Below, in pieces: positions 1 to 11,100 of a stretch of DNA of 64,000 nucleotides. Both the position numbers and the translations under genes were made by a program. The DNA is from Crocodylus rhombifer. Lineage: Eukaryota; Chordata; Crocodylia; Crocodylidae. The stretch covers positions 1 through 64,000 of the forward strand of contig JAVSML010020777.1 of the NCBI GenBank assembly GCA_038503035.1, written 5' to 3'. Positions within the stretch are counted from its first letter, which is position 1. Each line of letters starts with the position of its first letter. The notes below the pieces were generated by a model. The model saw only the letters and a program-made list of their open reading frames with translations, did no database searches and was not told where the DNA came from.

Positions 1-137
1 TTTTTTTTTTTACTTAGAGAAGTAATTGCATAGACCATTTCCTTAAAGATAAACTCCCGCTTATGCATACGTTAAAATTCAGCTTGCAAAGCACCTCGTG
101 TGGCTGAAGCCTAGATAAAAGAATTGAGTATTTGAGA

Positions 138-193
138 AAGGGAGAGGGTGGGGGAAGGGAGGAGGGGGAAGAGAGAGAGAAAGACAGAGGGGA
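138..193. repeat. Purine-rich low-complexity tract
   Basis: About 55 bases are almost entirely G and A on the plus strand, including GAGAGAGAGA. This is ordinary low-complexity DNA. Confidence 0.8.
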
Positions 194-3100
194 TCCTGTG
201 TTTTAAAGTGTCCTGTGAAAAAAGCAGGCATTTTGCCTTAGGCATGTAAATCCACAAGAGACAGCTTCAACTCTTTTATAAAGTGGTGAGTTTTGTGTGA
301 GCACAGATGCATTTTGTTTTCCTATGAGGAAAAGATGATTAAATTATCAGAAACAAAGATACCTCCCCCTCACCAAAAAACACAACAACCGGGGTTTCCT
401 GAATATTTTTATTTAACCTCTCTAGTGTCTAAGTTATTCCGACTGCTTATCAGAGGTGCTGACTTTATCTCTCTAAGCTTTAGTTTAAATGTCCAACACA
501 GCTTATTAATGAAAGTAATAGGCTTTTGTTTATTACATGTAATAATGGCGAATATGACTGTTTAATATAAATCTGACATTTAAATTCCACTTAGTTCTGA
601 GATACGGATGATATAAACGAATAACTCTTTACCCTAGAGTAAAAACTCCCTCAGTCTGCATTTTAAGGCATTGAAGTTTTCAAAGTAATCAGTTTTTTTC
701 AGAGGAACCAAATTGTGAAGACATCTGTTATGTTATTAATTTCACATAAATCTTAAGCTCCTCAAGGCCTGAAATGAGGCTTCATTCAAGCCGAATTAAT
801 GAAACATGATTGTAAGTCCCTTGCATGGAAATGCTGTCAGACAGTATTGAGTTGCTTATAATCACTGAGTAATCTTGCAGGCTGCCAAGGGAGAGCTACT
901 TTAAATCCCTCCATAAAACAATATCTGAAAATATCAGAACACTAACTATATCCTGAAAGATTAATGGCAGATGAAAATTTCTATGAAATGAATCATACTT
1001 TCTCAGTAAAGGATACACACATTTCCAGTAACTGCAGATAGCATAATATAAGAGCACAATCTACAATCCAGATGCAAGATGCATTTAAGCTCTGAGATTC
1101 ATTCGAAATATCGAGTTGCAAGGATTCTACATAACTGAAAAAATATTTAGAATTTTATAGATGTCTAATTCAATATGGCCCAAATCCAGCAGAACTTAGT
1201 CAAAACTTGCACTGACATTTTTTGCCTAAATAAAAGGTATAGGATCAGGCCCTTTAGGAAGAATATGCATATATGAAAACCCAAACAAACGAATAACTGA
1301 CAACAGTAAATATAAGGTTGAATGATGTATTTGAATTTGGTCATAGTAGAGTATTTGATTTGTGGCCTTTTGAGTTATCCCATAAAATTCGCTCTTCCTT
1401 TTGTATATACTATGTCTTATATTTAATGTTGAAAGAACATTTTTTGAGATACTGTGCTTCCTTAACCAAGCTAAATCGGTCTCCAGCTGAATTGGGAAAT
1501 AAAAATCTGCATATGATATTTACTTCACAAATCTTCTGAGTCCTGTTAGCTTTGATAGAGTTTTTTTTCTTTTTAAGGAATTTAAATCAAAAGATAATTA
1601 AATACAAAAGCAGTCCTTTTAATGTGGTGGCATATTATGCAAAATTAATTATAAGGGCAGCAGATAGTTTAGATATGTAATGCTTGATAGTATTGCATCA
1701 ATTAGAAATCTTGGTGGTGGGTAATGTTTTTAGAAACTGTGTATCCAGGTACATGTATCTTAATACATATCACTCAGTGTTTTTAAACACATATAATTTC
1801 CTCTTAGATTTTCTTCTTGAAAAGAAAGTTTGTTATACCATTTTAGAGATCTGTTTCAGCAGTTGTCTAAGATTCATTTTTCACTTAAGTAGTATTGCTG
1901 AATATGATTTGTGCTTAATTAATTCTAAATATATAATTATAACAGTTGTATATATGTTCCTGGTCAGCAGCTGTTGGTATCAGAAAATACTTTGATGTTT
2001 TACACAGGGGAAATGAAAACAGATCTAGAAGCTGTAATTGTATAAGATACTTATGGGTGAACTGGATAAGATTTGTATTGATGTGGTTTGTCTATGCTAT
2101 ATTATTGGTTTTATCTGTAGATCTCTGCAACATTATAAATGTGTGTATATGCTAGTAGAAAAAACTATATAAGACTATTTTAATGTGCCGGGATTTAGGA
2201 AAATGCTTTTATATCAGTGTATTGTGAGACTCCAGGAGTGACAGCTAGACAAAAGAAAGACAAACCATCAGAGCTTATCATGTTGGAAATTTATAGATAA
2301 GATACCCAATGTAGTTCACAAAGTAAAGATGTACTAATCTCTAGGTGCCCTACTTGAAATTTTGACAACCTCAGTATGTCAAAACCCTGGGTCTACATTT
2401 TACTGGTTAGTCAGGTTATATTACTTCAATATTCCTTCAAAGCCACTCTAAATCTGCATTTGAGTACCATATGTTGACACTGCGTGGTGGTCACTGGAGA
2501 TTACTTGAAGCACCACAACCATGACTTGTATTCTTCTTCTTGTAATCCTTGTTCTCCAGACCGTTATTGAATTTAGAGAGAAGTAAACAGAGTTTTTTTC
2601 ACTGTCTGTTTTGGGTGCTTGATTCTCACTCACCTCTGCAAATCCATGTCAAAATAAACGGAGACCTTTTTTAGTGAGTGCCACACTTTGAAGTGCAGAG
2701 ATGCAAATCCAAACACTGCATCACATTGTCAGATACAGAAATTAGTAGCATCCTGTGTCGCCTTTGAAGTTCCTGACTGCTTCTATGGAGTGTATTTTCT
2801 TATATAAATCAGATGGAAGCTATTCAGACTCAGATAGCAATAATGATTTACTTGCTGTAAATCTTATATTTTTTGGCCACACTTAGGGTATGATCTACTA
2901 AATAGTTCTTGGTCAGATGTTATTTATTAGAAGACATTACTTTTTCCCCCCTTAAACTATTTTTTAATTAAAGGCTAGAGATCTAATGTGCTTATTTTCT
3001 CTACACATATGTAAAAAATCAAATAACTATTATACACCAGATTATTTGCTTCTTGCATCTTTTTAAAACACTATGATTTACAAACTTTGATAGAAGATAG

Positions 3101-3223
3101 AACTACTTGACTCCAGCAGCTGTTTAATCATAGGGGAATTTTTTTTTAAGTGACAACCTCGATCATGGTGGTCTGCTCTGAACAATGAACAGAATGTTAG
3201 AGTGGAGGTAGAAGCTTTCTGTT

Positions 3224-3241
3224 GGCAATAGAGGGCAATGG
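3224..3241 (+). promoter_or_regulatory. Candidate CTCF-like core motif
   Basis: The motif GGCAATAGAGGGCAATGG resembles the CTCF core (CCASYAGRKGGCRSY) with about three mismatches. A very similar motif occurs at 36846-36862. Chance matches of this quality are common, so this is only a candidate. Confidence 0.2.
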
Positions 3242-4037
3242 TCTTACCCACTATATAATGCTCTTATTATATAGAAAAATTATTAGCAAAAAAACTCCTT
3301 TCAATTTTTTTTTAACATGAAAGGTGGGTTTTGTTCTTAGATCTGCCATTGAGTTGCTATGAAATTGGTCTTATCTGGTCTAGTTAGTTTTTGAGCTCTT
3401 CACATGAAAAGGTCAAGATCTCACTTAATTATAATGATAATAAAATATGTTTAGATCCAAAAAAACAATGGGAGTTTTACTTTGGATCTGGCCTATTAGA
3501 CCAGATGTGCAAAGAAGCTGAATACCATAACAGAGGGAGCCTGGGGGGCGGGGGGGAGGTGTCAGCATTCAAACTATTTTTTCTGAGTGCTTAGCATCAA
3601 ATGGCTCCCTTTGTGACACTTCTTGCCAATTTCCAAAGGACCTCAGGAGCCAACCTGCTGGACTCTTTTGAAAATCTAGCCACTATTCTGTAGTGCTGTT
3701 TTTGAAAATACATTGTCAGTTGCAAGTGTTGGCCAAGAAAGGTATAATGAGCTAAAGCAGCTTCAAAATCTGGGATGGGAGAAACTGAGATCATAAACAA
3801 TGTGTGGTGAATGATCCTGTCTCACTTACTGTTTTCCTTACTTTTGGGGTATTTGTATTTTCTTTCTCTCTTCCCCACATACTTTACTAGTGGGGAAAAC
3901 TGAGGCAGACATTCTGAAACTGATTGGCCTAGGCCAAATAGGCCTTCTGACAGTTCAGAGTAGTGCCTCAACAGTAAAACTATCCTCCCTCTCAAGCATT
4001 GTTTCTTAGAGGAACTGAAGTATATGCTTGAAACCCT

Positions 4038-4240
4038 CTGGCCAGGTACAGACATTACTCTTTTACGTATTTAAGTGATTGGAAATTGGTCTGTACCCAT
4101 AACAAAACAGAAGTCCGGAACACAAAACCAGTCTATACTCACAACAGAATACAAGTTCGGCACACAAATTGGTTAAAAAATGGCAGAATCTTGCCTAACA
4201 TTTGCTCCCTCTCACCAAAGGGTAAATGTGCATTCTTTTC
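4038..4240 (+). repeat. Dispersed repeat, copy 1 of a family also at 20918
   Basis: It begins TGGCCAGGTACAGACATTAC and ends near CACCAAAGGGTAAATGTG. The copy at 20918-21035 begins GTGGCCAGGTACAAGCACTAC and ends near CACCAAAGGGCAAATGTG. Both include an AAATGGCAG(A/G) block and a CCCTCT block in the same order. The copies are diverged and differ by internal deletions, so they are old. An hAT-like MITE is plausible, but the TIR match is weak. Confidence 0.55.
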
Positions 4241-5555
4241 ACTACCAGTCTAAACTACACCACTTAAAGAAAAGTGTATCACTTAGATCAGTTCCACCTT
4301 GGCTTTTTGAAGGTGTGTATTTAGCCTCTCAGTTCAGGACAGCACTTTAAAAAGGGATGCTTCAGTCTTATTGGTTTAACAGGTATCAAAGAACATATTT
4401 ACATGCTGACCTGAATTGGGCTGATTTGTTGAGTTGAGGTTATAGTGAACATAGTTCAGAGTGGGGTTCATTAGTTTTCCAGTGTATGAACACCAAATGT
4501 TTTAGTTTCTTTCTTATAGATTTCTTAAGTTCAACCTTTTTTGCCAGAAGTTGGCAGTATTACCAGTTTAGCCACCGACTTCCATGGGATTATAGTTGAG
4601 ATCATAATGTGACTAAAACTCTATTTACAGGGTATAATTTAAACCTGAACAACAGGCTGTTTGCCTGCTGGGATTACCATCATAGTTGCCTTAATCCCAG
4701 GCAGAGAAAAGAGGAAAGATTTAGGAAAGGACGCTGAAATATGTATCTCTGAAATATGTATTTATTTCACCACAGGAACTGAAATGAAAATTCTTCGGAA
4801 AGAAAGAACAAAACTCAAACTAGACTTTGTATTTTATTTTCCCATTATAGAAATTATAAACAGGATGAGAAAAAAGAGAGAGAGATTATTTTGAAGTCTT
4901 CCACATGGTTCTCATTGCTAGGGCAAAGCACCTCTATGGTATCCATGCACTCAGCACATCTGGTTCCCTTGTGGTCTCTCTTTCTTAGACTTAGAAAAAA
5001 GGCATTGTGAGAGTAAGGAAAAATAAAGGGATAAAAGGTAGCAAAAATGAAAAATAATAAACTGGGTACTTCACTGTGTAATCTGTGCTTTGTTTGGAGT
5101 TTGATAAGAATATGTACAAGGCCACAAAAATCATTGAGATTCCTGTGATGGTTATTATTTAAACTGAAAACTGGTAACAGAATATGGTGACTCTGTAAAG
5201 GTTACCAGCCAGAATACCTAGTTATAAGCCCAGTGACAGCATGAAGCTATTGACCATTTTGAGGACAGCTCAAGGCAAAATCTGGGCCAGTGAACCAAAA
5301 ACCCATGTTTGTTTTCACTGGAGTAAACCCATTTTACACATGTGTAAGTATACATACACCCTTCATTAGCGGGAGCTAGTTATACCTGCAATTGAGTTGT
5401 AGGTACAGCTTTAGTAACTCCAGGTGCAAATATTCAGTTTTTCTAGCCATTCAGTTTATTGCTCAGAAACATAAACACAAATTTTGTAGAAGTAAGTTGT
5501 GCCTAAAAACAAAGAAGCTGAATCTAAAGCCTGCAAGAAAAATACTCTAAAACAC
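4241..5555. other. Unassigned AT-rich stretch
   Basis: No gene or clear repeat boundary is visible. The last part (about 5270-5450), with wording such as CATTTTACACATGTGTAAG, may be an old repeat remnant but cannot be placed in a family. Confidence 0.5.
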
Positions 5556-5766
5556 ACAGGACATGTCCACACATGCAAGCACATGTGCTTGCAGCAGCTC
5601 AAATAGAAGTGGTGCAAATTTGAGCCAAGGCTTTTTGCTTGAGTGCACATGCTCAGACATGCACTTTGGTGTGGAGCAAATTGTGCTACTTGGGGCAAAA
5701 TAACCCTGCCTGGCTCCTCCCTGATCTGCAGCCAGGGGGAGCTAGAGCCCAGGGCCAGCACCTGTC

Positions 5767-5830
5767 CTGGCCCCAGCAGTATAAAAAGCTGCCCTGTTCT
5801 GGCTCCAGCAGTATAAAAAGCCACTGTGGC
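5767..5830 (+). repeat. 32-bp tandem duplication with TATA-like boxes
   Basis: Two adjacent 32-bp units each contain CCAGCAGTATAAAAAG. The other family copy has one degenerate version of the box on its opposite strand (near 25757). The box lies on the opposite strand from the element's donor and polyadenylation signals, so a promoter role is not supported by context. Confidence 0.6.
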
Positions 5831-6404
5831 AAGTAGCTCAGGGCTACTAGCTTGCAGGAGCTTCTGGGCCCCAGCCAATTGGTACCTGGGGACTCTACCC
5901 CTTGTGCCAGCTGGACTGCTAAAGCAGCCTGAAGAGTTCCCTGCACCCTTTACCCACTGCAGGGGTCTGGCAGTGGGGACTGCTGCCTGCCTGCACCTGC
6001 CAGACTCAGATAGGGACTGCAGAGCAGTAGAGACATCTGCCCCTCTGGGCCAGCTGCCAGTGGACTGTGGTTGCAAGGTTGGCCTCTGTACGGCACTACT
6101 GCCATGTGTGCCCCCTGCCCAGCCATCTGGGCAGCTATCATTTAGAAGATGTTCTGGGTGTGGTGGCCTGTTTTGAACTGTCAAAGCATGTCCTCCTGGC
6201 CAAATGGGGTCAGGAGGTCAGCCATAGCCAGCTGGGTCCAAGGTGCCAGCTCTGAGCAGGCAGGGTCCTGCCACTGGCTTCTGTAGCAGGAATTCTCGTG
6301 TTCCCTACTGGAAAACTGAAAAATCTCTGATAAAAAAATCCCGGAGTCACTCTGTAAAATACCCGCAAATCCATGTTCCCCCACAAGTAAAACAAAAGAT
6401 CAGT

Positions 6405-6425
6405 ATAAAGAGAGAGAGAGAGAGC
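6405..6425. repeat. (GA)n microsatellite inside transposon copy 1
   Basis: An AGAGAGAGAGAGAG run, followed by AGCAAGACAGAGACAG. The homologous position in the other copy is also GA-rich on the same element strand (25155-25190), so the purine tract belongs to the family. Confidence 0.8.
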
Positions 6426-6450
6426 AAGACAGAGACAGCAGTCAGTTGGA

Positions 6451-6463
6451 CAATGTTTTATTG
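6451..6463 (-). terminator. Polyadenylation signal in transposon copy 1
   Basis: On the minus strand this reads CAATAAAACATTG, containing AATAAA. The identical 13-mer occurs at 25125-25137 on the plus strand of the inverted copy, so it keeps the same orientation relative to the element. Confidence 0.5.
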
Positions 6464-6573
6464 ATATATCTACAGTGGTTAAGCAAGTCTCTTATCATAA
6501 TAATAAAGTGAACTCTAAATACATGTTTCATGAATTCATGAATACATGTTTTGCTGCACTCTCACAAGGAGAT

Positions 6574-6805
6574 GGCCCCCACACAAGGGGTTTGGCCCCC
6601 CAACAGGGGTTCCAGCCCCCAAACAAGAGGTACAGCCCCCCAACAGGGGCTTCAGCCCCCACACAAGTGGTTCATCCCCCAACAGGGGATTCAACCCCCA
6701 AACAAAGTGTTTGCCCCACAACAGGGGTTTTAACCCCCAAACAAGTGGTACAGCCCCCAAACAAGGGGTTTGGCCCCCCAACAGAGAATTCAGCCCCAAA
6801 CAGGG
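6574..6805. repeat. 20-bp minisatellite with alternating sub-types
   Basis: About 11 units of 20 bp occur, of the form CCCCC(C/A)AACA(G/A)GGGTTCAG. Units with CAACAGGGG tend to alternate with units carrying AAACAAG, giving a 40-bp higher-order period. The last units degenerate. Because 20 is not a multiple of 3, the array is read in shifting frames, and open frames appear in several frames on both strands. Confidence 0.8.
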
Positions 6806-7339
6806 AGTATGCCTCCCCAATGGGGGCCAAATGGGCCCTCCCTGCAAGGCCCACATGTCCCCTCAACTGCTGCTTCCTGACCCCATCCCTCACCAGTTGC
6901 TGCAGCCCCCCCAATGGCTGCCCCACCCAGCCCTACCCCACACTCCTCCAGACCCCTGCAATGGCTTCCCCACCCAACCCCAACCCCCAAATTGCACCTC
7001 CAGGCCCCTATAGCTAACCCCACAACCCCAGGCACCTTCACAATACCCAGGAAAAAAAACAGAAAAAAATGGGAAAAAAGCCTCTGCTTACCTTTGAAGC
7101 AAGGATGGGGGGACTCCAGGGCCTACTGGCAGAGCCCCCCAGGCAGCACAAGACAGCAGGGGGGCAGCATGGCCCGGGTGGGTGTGCTGGGGCTGTCACC
7201 GTGCCCTACACTGTGCAGGCAGGGACCCAGTCAGCCACACAGCAGCTGAACTGCTGGGTGGGGGGTTGTGCCAGGTTTTTTTGTTTTATTTTTTTAGGCT
7301 ATAGGGTGAGAGGGCAGAGATGGAGGAACTTGGGGGATA

Positions 7340-8015
7340 GGGATGGTCAGGGCAGGGGTCTCAGGGGGACTGGTGGGGGAGGGGCCAGCTTCATCACAGG
7401 GAGGGGGCCTCGGGGGGGGCTGGTGGGGGAGGGGCCAACCCTGGCAGGGGTTGGAGATATTGGGGGCTGGCAGGGGGAAGGGCTGGCCTCGCTGGGGGGA
7501 GGGCATCTTGGGGGGACTGGGAGGGGGAGGGGCCAGCCTCACCAGGGGTCAGGGGTCTTGGGAGGTTGGCAGGGGGGAGAGGCCAGCTGCGGCAGGGTTC
7601 AGGGGCTTCAGGGGGGCTGGAGAGGGGAGAGGCTGGCCCCAGCTGGGGTTGGAGGCCTCAGGGGGGGCTGGCAGGGGGAAAGTCCAGCCCCAACAGGGGT
7701 CAAGGGTCTTGTGGGGGCTCGTGGGGGGAGGGGCCAGCCTTGCCAGGGGTCAGGGGTCTCAGGGGGGCTTGTAGGGGAGAGGCCAGCTGTAGAAGGGGTT
7801 GGGGACTTTGGGGGGGCTGAAGGGGGAGGGGCCAGATCTAGAGGGGGGAGGGGGCCTCGGGGGGGCTGGCAGGGGAGGTGCCAGAACTGGCAGGGATCGG
7901 GGGTCTCAGGGGACTGGCGGGGGGTGGGGCCAGCCTTGTCAGGTGTTGGGGGTTTCGGGGGGGGCTGGCTGGGGAGAGGCCAGCCCTGGTAGAAGTCCGG
8001 GGCCTTGGAGAGTGG
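7340..8015. repeat. About 50-bp GC-rich minisatellite, about 13 copies
   Basis: A unit of about 50 bp contains GGGGTC(A)GGGGTCTCAGG, then GGGGCTGGCAGGGG and GGGGCCAGCC. Recurrences of the TCTCAGGGG/CCTCGGGGG block fall near 7357, 7407, 7457, 7506, 7555, 7606, 7656, 7707, 7757, 7807, 7854, 7903 and 7952, a spacing of 47-51 bp. The plus strand is very G-rich, so G-quadruplex formation is plausible. The array generates glycine-rich open frames in all three plus frames (up to 307 codons), which I do not regard as a gene. Confidence 0.85.
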
Positions 8016-8075
8016 GCAGGGCCATTGGGGGTTCTCCTCATGGTCCCCTCCCCCCTCCTACAGCCCCCGCAACCC

Positions 8076-8085
8076 CTTACTCACC
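8076..8085 (-). promoter_or_regulatory. Splice-donor-like site at the conserved/variable boundary, copy 1
   Basis: On the minus strand the sequence is CTG followed by GTGAGTAAG, close to the vertebrate 5' splice-site consensus. It sits where the conserved right-end module (8086-8422) gives way to the copy-specific interior. At the matching point of the other copy (22819) the site is GTAAGTA. Function is an inference. Confidence 0.35.
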
Positions 8086-8422
8086 AGCACCAGAGCCCTG
8101 GTGCTGAAACACATGGCCTGGCCAGCTGCATGTTTTAGCACCAGGGCAAGTGACCAACCATAGAGATGCTCTGGCAGCCAGAGCATCTCCATGGAGGACC
8201 CAGCCTCCAGTTGCCTCAGGCCATGGTCTGGGACCATGCCCTGTTTTGCTTTTTTAAACTGATTTTTTTAGACCCTTGGATACCCAGGGGTCTAATTTTC
8301 TCCTCGCCCTGCAAACTTGCAGCACGGGGAACATTTTTTCATTCCCACACATGCCTGTTGCCCCCCCTCACAGGGGTCTGAAGTAGGGCAAGAGGCATGT
8401 GCGTGCTTGTGTGGATGCGCCC
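8086..8422 (-). repeat. Conserved end module B of the large transposon family, copy 1
   Basis: Read on the minus strand, this about 340-bp block aligns with 22458-22815. Shared segments include the TIR, CACATGCCTCTTGC against CACATGTGCCTCTTGC, AATGAAAAAAT, CAGGGCATGGTCC, GACCATGCCCTG and the AGAGCATCTCTATG region, all in the same order. Confidence 0.7.
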
Positions 8423-8427
8423 ACAAT

Positions 8428-8894
8428 GGGTATATCTACCCATGAAATTAAGGTGAAGCAATAAACTCCAGAGCAGTTTGAGCTGGAGTAAGCTGTTACT
8501 TGGAGCAGCATTGACTGTTTATGTGGGACAGCAGCAATCAGAGCCAAGGCAGAGCAAGCCCAAGCTGGCAGGGGCCACAGGGGGGTCAGCCCTGGGCTCT
8601 GGGTGGCAGCAGAAGGCAGTAGAGGAGTGGGCTGAGGCACAATGGTGCTGAGCCTGCAGAGCCATGTGGCTAGGTGGCAGATAGAATTCTGACCCTGACG
8701 CAGTCACCATCTACACATGCATTTCAGTGCAATAAATGACTGCACCATAAAATAGTACTGTCCTGGACAGTACTATCTTACAGCAGCATTAATTAATTTA
8801 TCGTGCCCTAATACCAGTGCACGTGTAGATGGTGACACTTTACTCCAGAGCTAATTATTTTACTTCACAATAATGCACATGTGTAAATGTACCC
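8428..8894. mobile_element. 467-bp TIR element abutting transposon copy 1
   Basis: The ends are GGGTATATCTACCCATG and, inward on the other strand, GGGTACATTTACACATG. The similarity continues loosely through a GTGAAG(C/T)AA block and a CTCCAGAGC / CTCTGGAGT block. Flanks AAT (left) and ACT (right) match at two of three positions. Only five bases separate it from the element ending at 8422. No coding capacity is seen. It is probably a MITE of the same terminal type as the large family. Confidence 0.6.
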
Positions 8895-9400
8895 ACTAAG
8901 TCCCAGGAGCTCAGTTCTTTAAAACAAATAACCAAATGAACAAAACAATAAATAACATAAATCTTAGTCACCCCTCCCAAAAGTTGTATCTTCTCTGCAT
9001 TATAAGTACAAAGAAAAAGTGGGGAAGCAAGTGGTCAGGAACATGAAAGTTACAATGCTAGTGAAAAATAATCTCTGGTTTAGAATGTGACTTTACATTT
9101 TGCTGTAAATATGGGGATGTGTGTCATTGAGCTGTTTAGCTTAAGAACATCATATTTGGAGTCACAATTTCCGTGCCTCACTTCCCTGTCTACACAGTAC
9201 AAAAATATGACACATACTGCTTACTGGTTTCACCATACTACTAGGTATATTGTGAAACCAGGTAGAACCAAGGTTCTATCCACTTTCTATCTTTTTGAGG
9301 AATGTGGAGCAAGTTTTATGTAAAACCTATAATGTGGATAGTTGGTGCCTTATAATTCTTTATTTCCTAATGAAAAGGACACACTATGATCTGGCTGTCT
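8895..9400. other. Unassigned AT-rich stretch
   Basis: No gene or repeat boundary is recognised. A 78-codon frame at 9087-9323 has no domain or signal I recognise. Confidence 0.5.
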
Positions 9401-11100
9401 GGGCACATCTACACATGTATGCGCTTACTACACAGTAAAAATCCCTAATCATGACGTGTCAGGGATGCAGATAGCAAATTTAATTGCGATTAATAACTGT
9501 GTAGTAATGTAAATTTGCTGCTGGGTCTGCTCAGCCACTAGCCCCAGGGCTCCCAGCTGGGAGCCTCTCCTGCTCCAGGGCTGGGCTCCCTCATTGGTAG
9601 CCCCTGCCTGCAGGCAATAAAAGCCTGCAGCCATTTTGGGCCCACCAGCACATATACTAGGGAGTCTGAAGGCAGTGCAGGCTGTGTGTATACCCCTGGG
9701 AACCACAGCTGAGCTATGCCTGCTTTTCTGGAGCCCTTGACTACTGCTTGATCCTGCACAGCCTTGCAGCTGCCAGGGCACTGCTGTCAGGCCAGGTGGG
9801 TACAGCACACTTGCTACAGGATGCTTCCCAGGGCTACCTGCAGGCTGCTTCTGGCAGCAGGGCCAGGGTCACCTACCTTCTGCAGACCCCCAGTAGCCTT
9901 CCCTGTGCCTGCAGCTGTTGCAGGGCATAGCCTCTGCCACATGGCTGCCAGTCCTGTGCTGTTCCCCTGTTCTGGGCACTGCCAGCAATAGTAGGACAGC
10001 CATGCAGGGACCCAGAGAGCCAGCCAGGATGAGACCCACAATGGCCTCATCCTGCTCATACAGGCCTGGCACTGACCATGTGGGCAAGCCTCCACCCAGG
10101 TCCCAACTGGAGCCAGGAGGAGGCTGGCAACCTTGTGATGCACTGAGGCAATGCAGGGGTGCAGCCCCAATTTGAGTGGGCCAGGAGCTTGAATGTCCAC
10201 ATTTATGAGGCCTTGCTGAGTGCAGGCACTCCTGGTTACTGCAGCAGTGCCCTGTAAAGGTCAAGGGCTTGCGAGCACAGTGGGTGGCCATGATTGACCA
10301 TGATTGTCAGTTTGGCCATGTTTGCAAGACCATGCCCTTTATGTAGCAGCTGACTCACATTTTGGTGCCCCAGGACCCAGGCCACAACTGTGCATTTTTT
10401 TCCAACATGGGCTGCCTGCCAGAGCCCCTGCCCTTCCCTGACCCCTTTGTTGACATGTCACCAGAGGAGGGAGCCTTGGACATTCAGCATCCTGTCCTGC
10501 TCAGATCCCCAGCTGCACAGTCCACCAGCAGCTCAGGTAGCCCTGGCCAGTGCTTGCCTTGGCAGTTGCCTAGCCCTACCCCACCATGAGGAATGGCTGA
10601 CCATGTCACTGCTGGCCATCAGCAGTGCCAGCTACTCCCTTGTGGGGGCACCAAATCAGGTCCCCAGACACTGTGCACTGCAGGCCCAGGACACCAGGTG
10701 CAGCCAGATGCCATCACCAATGGGGAGGACCATGCTGAGTCACCAGCCATGGCAGCCCCAACCACTTGATAAACCCCACACTGCAGGGAGGGCCTTTCCA
10801 GCCACAGCCCCCACCCCAGCCCTGGCCCCTGCTCCTCATTTCTGCGTGACCTGCCCACATTCACCTAGCCCTGAGTTTCCCCTCAGAGCATGCAAGGAGG
10901 ATGTACGCAGTGCCAAACTCTATTGAGCAGCCTGTGTCCCTGCAACTAAGCAGGCACAGGCCTCTCATACCCTGAGGTAGGTGTCAATGCAGGCAGTGAT
11001 GTCCTCAGCAGTGGGGGGCAGGGTTGTGTAGCACTTCCAGGTGGCAGTGGAGGTTGCAGGGCAGCCCAGGTTGGCCCCCCTGTATCTCTGGTCCAGGGTC
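9401..11100 (+). mobile_element. Degenerate GC-rich DNA transposon with one visible end
   Basis: The left end GGGCACATCTACACATGTAT is nearly the same as the ends of the large family. It is followed by an AT-rich subterminal part (to about 9530) and then GC-rich sequence to about 11100. A decayed Myb/SANT-like frame lies at 10137-10340. I could not find the matching right TIR, so the right boundary is set only by the return to AT-rich sequence. The element is either truncated or has lost its right end. Confidence 0.45.
10137..10343 (+). pseudogene. Myb/SANT-like (Myb_DNA-bind_4-type) remnant
   Basis: A single plus-strand frame, broken by stops near 10172 and 10205, reads DALRQCRGAAPI, then VGQELECPHL, then GLAECRHSWLLQQCPVKVKG and LRAQWVAMIDHD, and ends with CKTMPFM. 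The QCxxKVKxLR signature after a short helix, and a MPFF/MPFM-like tail, are typical of trihelix/Myb-like proteins encoded by PIF/Harbinger transposons and their domesticated relatives. Upstream helix 1 and the normal W spacing cannot be read with certainty. This is a decayed relic without coding potential. I recognise the family by pattern only; the call would fail if translated search gave no Myb_DNA-bind_4 match. Confidence 0.4.

Larger units (their letters stand above)
1..4037. other. AT-rich stretch without recognisable gene
   Basis: I see no exon-like reading frame or recognisable repeat ends here. Local features are a T-run at 1-11, a purine-rich G/A tract at about 138-193, and a CTCF-like motif near 3224. 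A segment at about 3885-3960 (GGGGAAAACTGAGGCAGAC and what follows) faintly recalls a MIR core but is too short to call. Short open frames of up to about 100 codons are what AT-rich DNA gives by chance. Confidence 0.6.
5559..8422 (-). mobile_element. Large non-autonomous DNA transposon, copy 1 (PIF/Harbinger-like)
   Basis: The left end reads GGACATGTCCACACATGCAA. The right end, read inward on the minus strand, is GGGCGCATCCACACAAGCAC. The element is flanked by ACA on both sides (5556-5558 and 8423-8425), a candidate 3-bp target duplication. The homologous element at 22458-25966 lies in the opposite orientation and shares both ends plus internal blocks at 5559-5770, 5860-5935 and 6350-6520. 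The interior (6530-8080) is not shared; it is GC-rich and made mostly of two minisatellites. The minus strand is chosen because a splice-donor-like site and a polyadenylation signal, both conserved with the other copy, lie on it. No transposase reading frame is recognisable. PIF/Harbinger is inferred from the 3-bp duplication and from the Myb-like relic in the related element at 9401. Confidence 0.75.

Noticed and set aside
5780..5820. TATA boxes as an active promoter
   Set aside because: They lie on the opposite strand from the conserved donor and polyadenylation signals, and the other copy has only one degenerate box.
5456..6184. 242-codon minus-strand frame
   Set aside because: It crosses the transposon end at 5559 and conserved non-coding end sequence. 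The homologous copy does not keep the frame.
7069..7992. 307-codon plus-strand open frame, glycine-rich, collagen-like appearance
   Set aside because: It is produced by the 50-bp minisatellite, which is open in all three plus frames. There is no Gly-X-Y periodicity, start context or exon structure.
6574..8015. Possible CRISPR array
   Set aside because: Units are contiguous tandem repeats without unique spacers, and the sequence is vertebrate. They are minisatellites.
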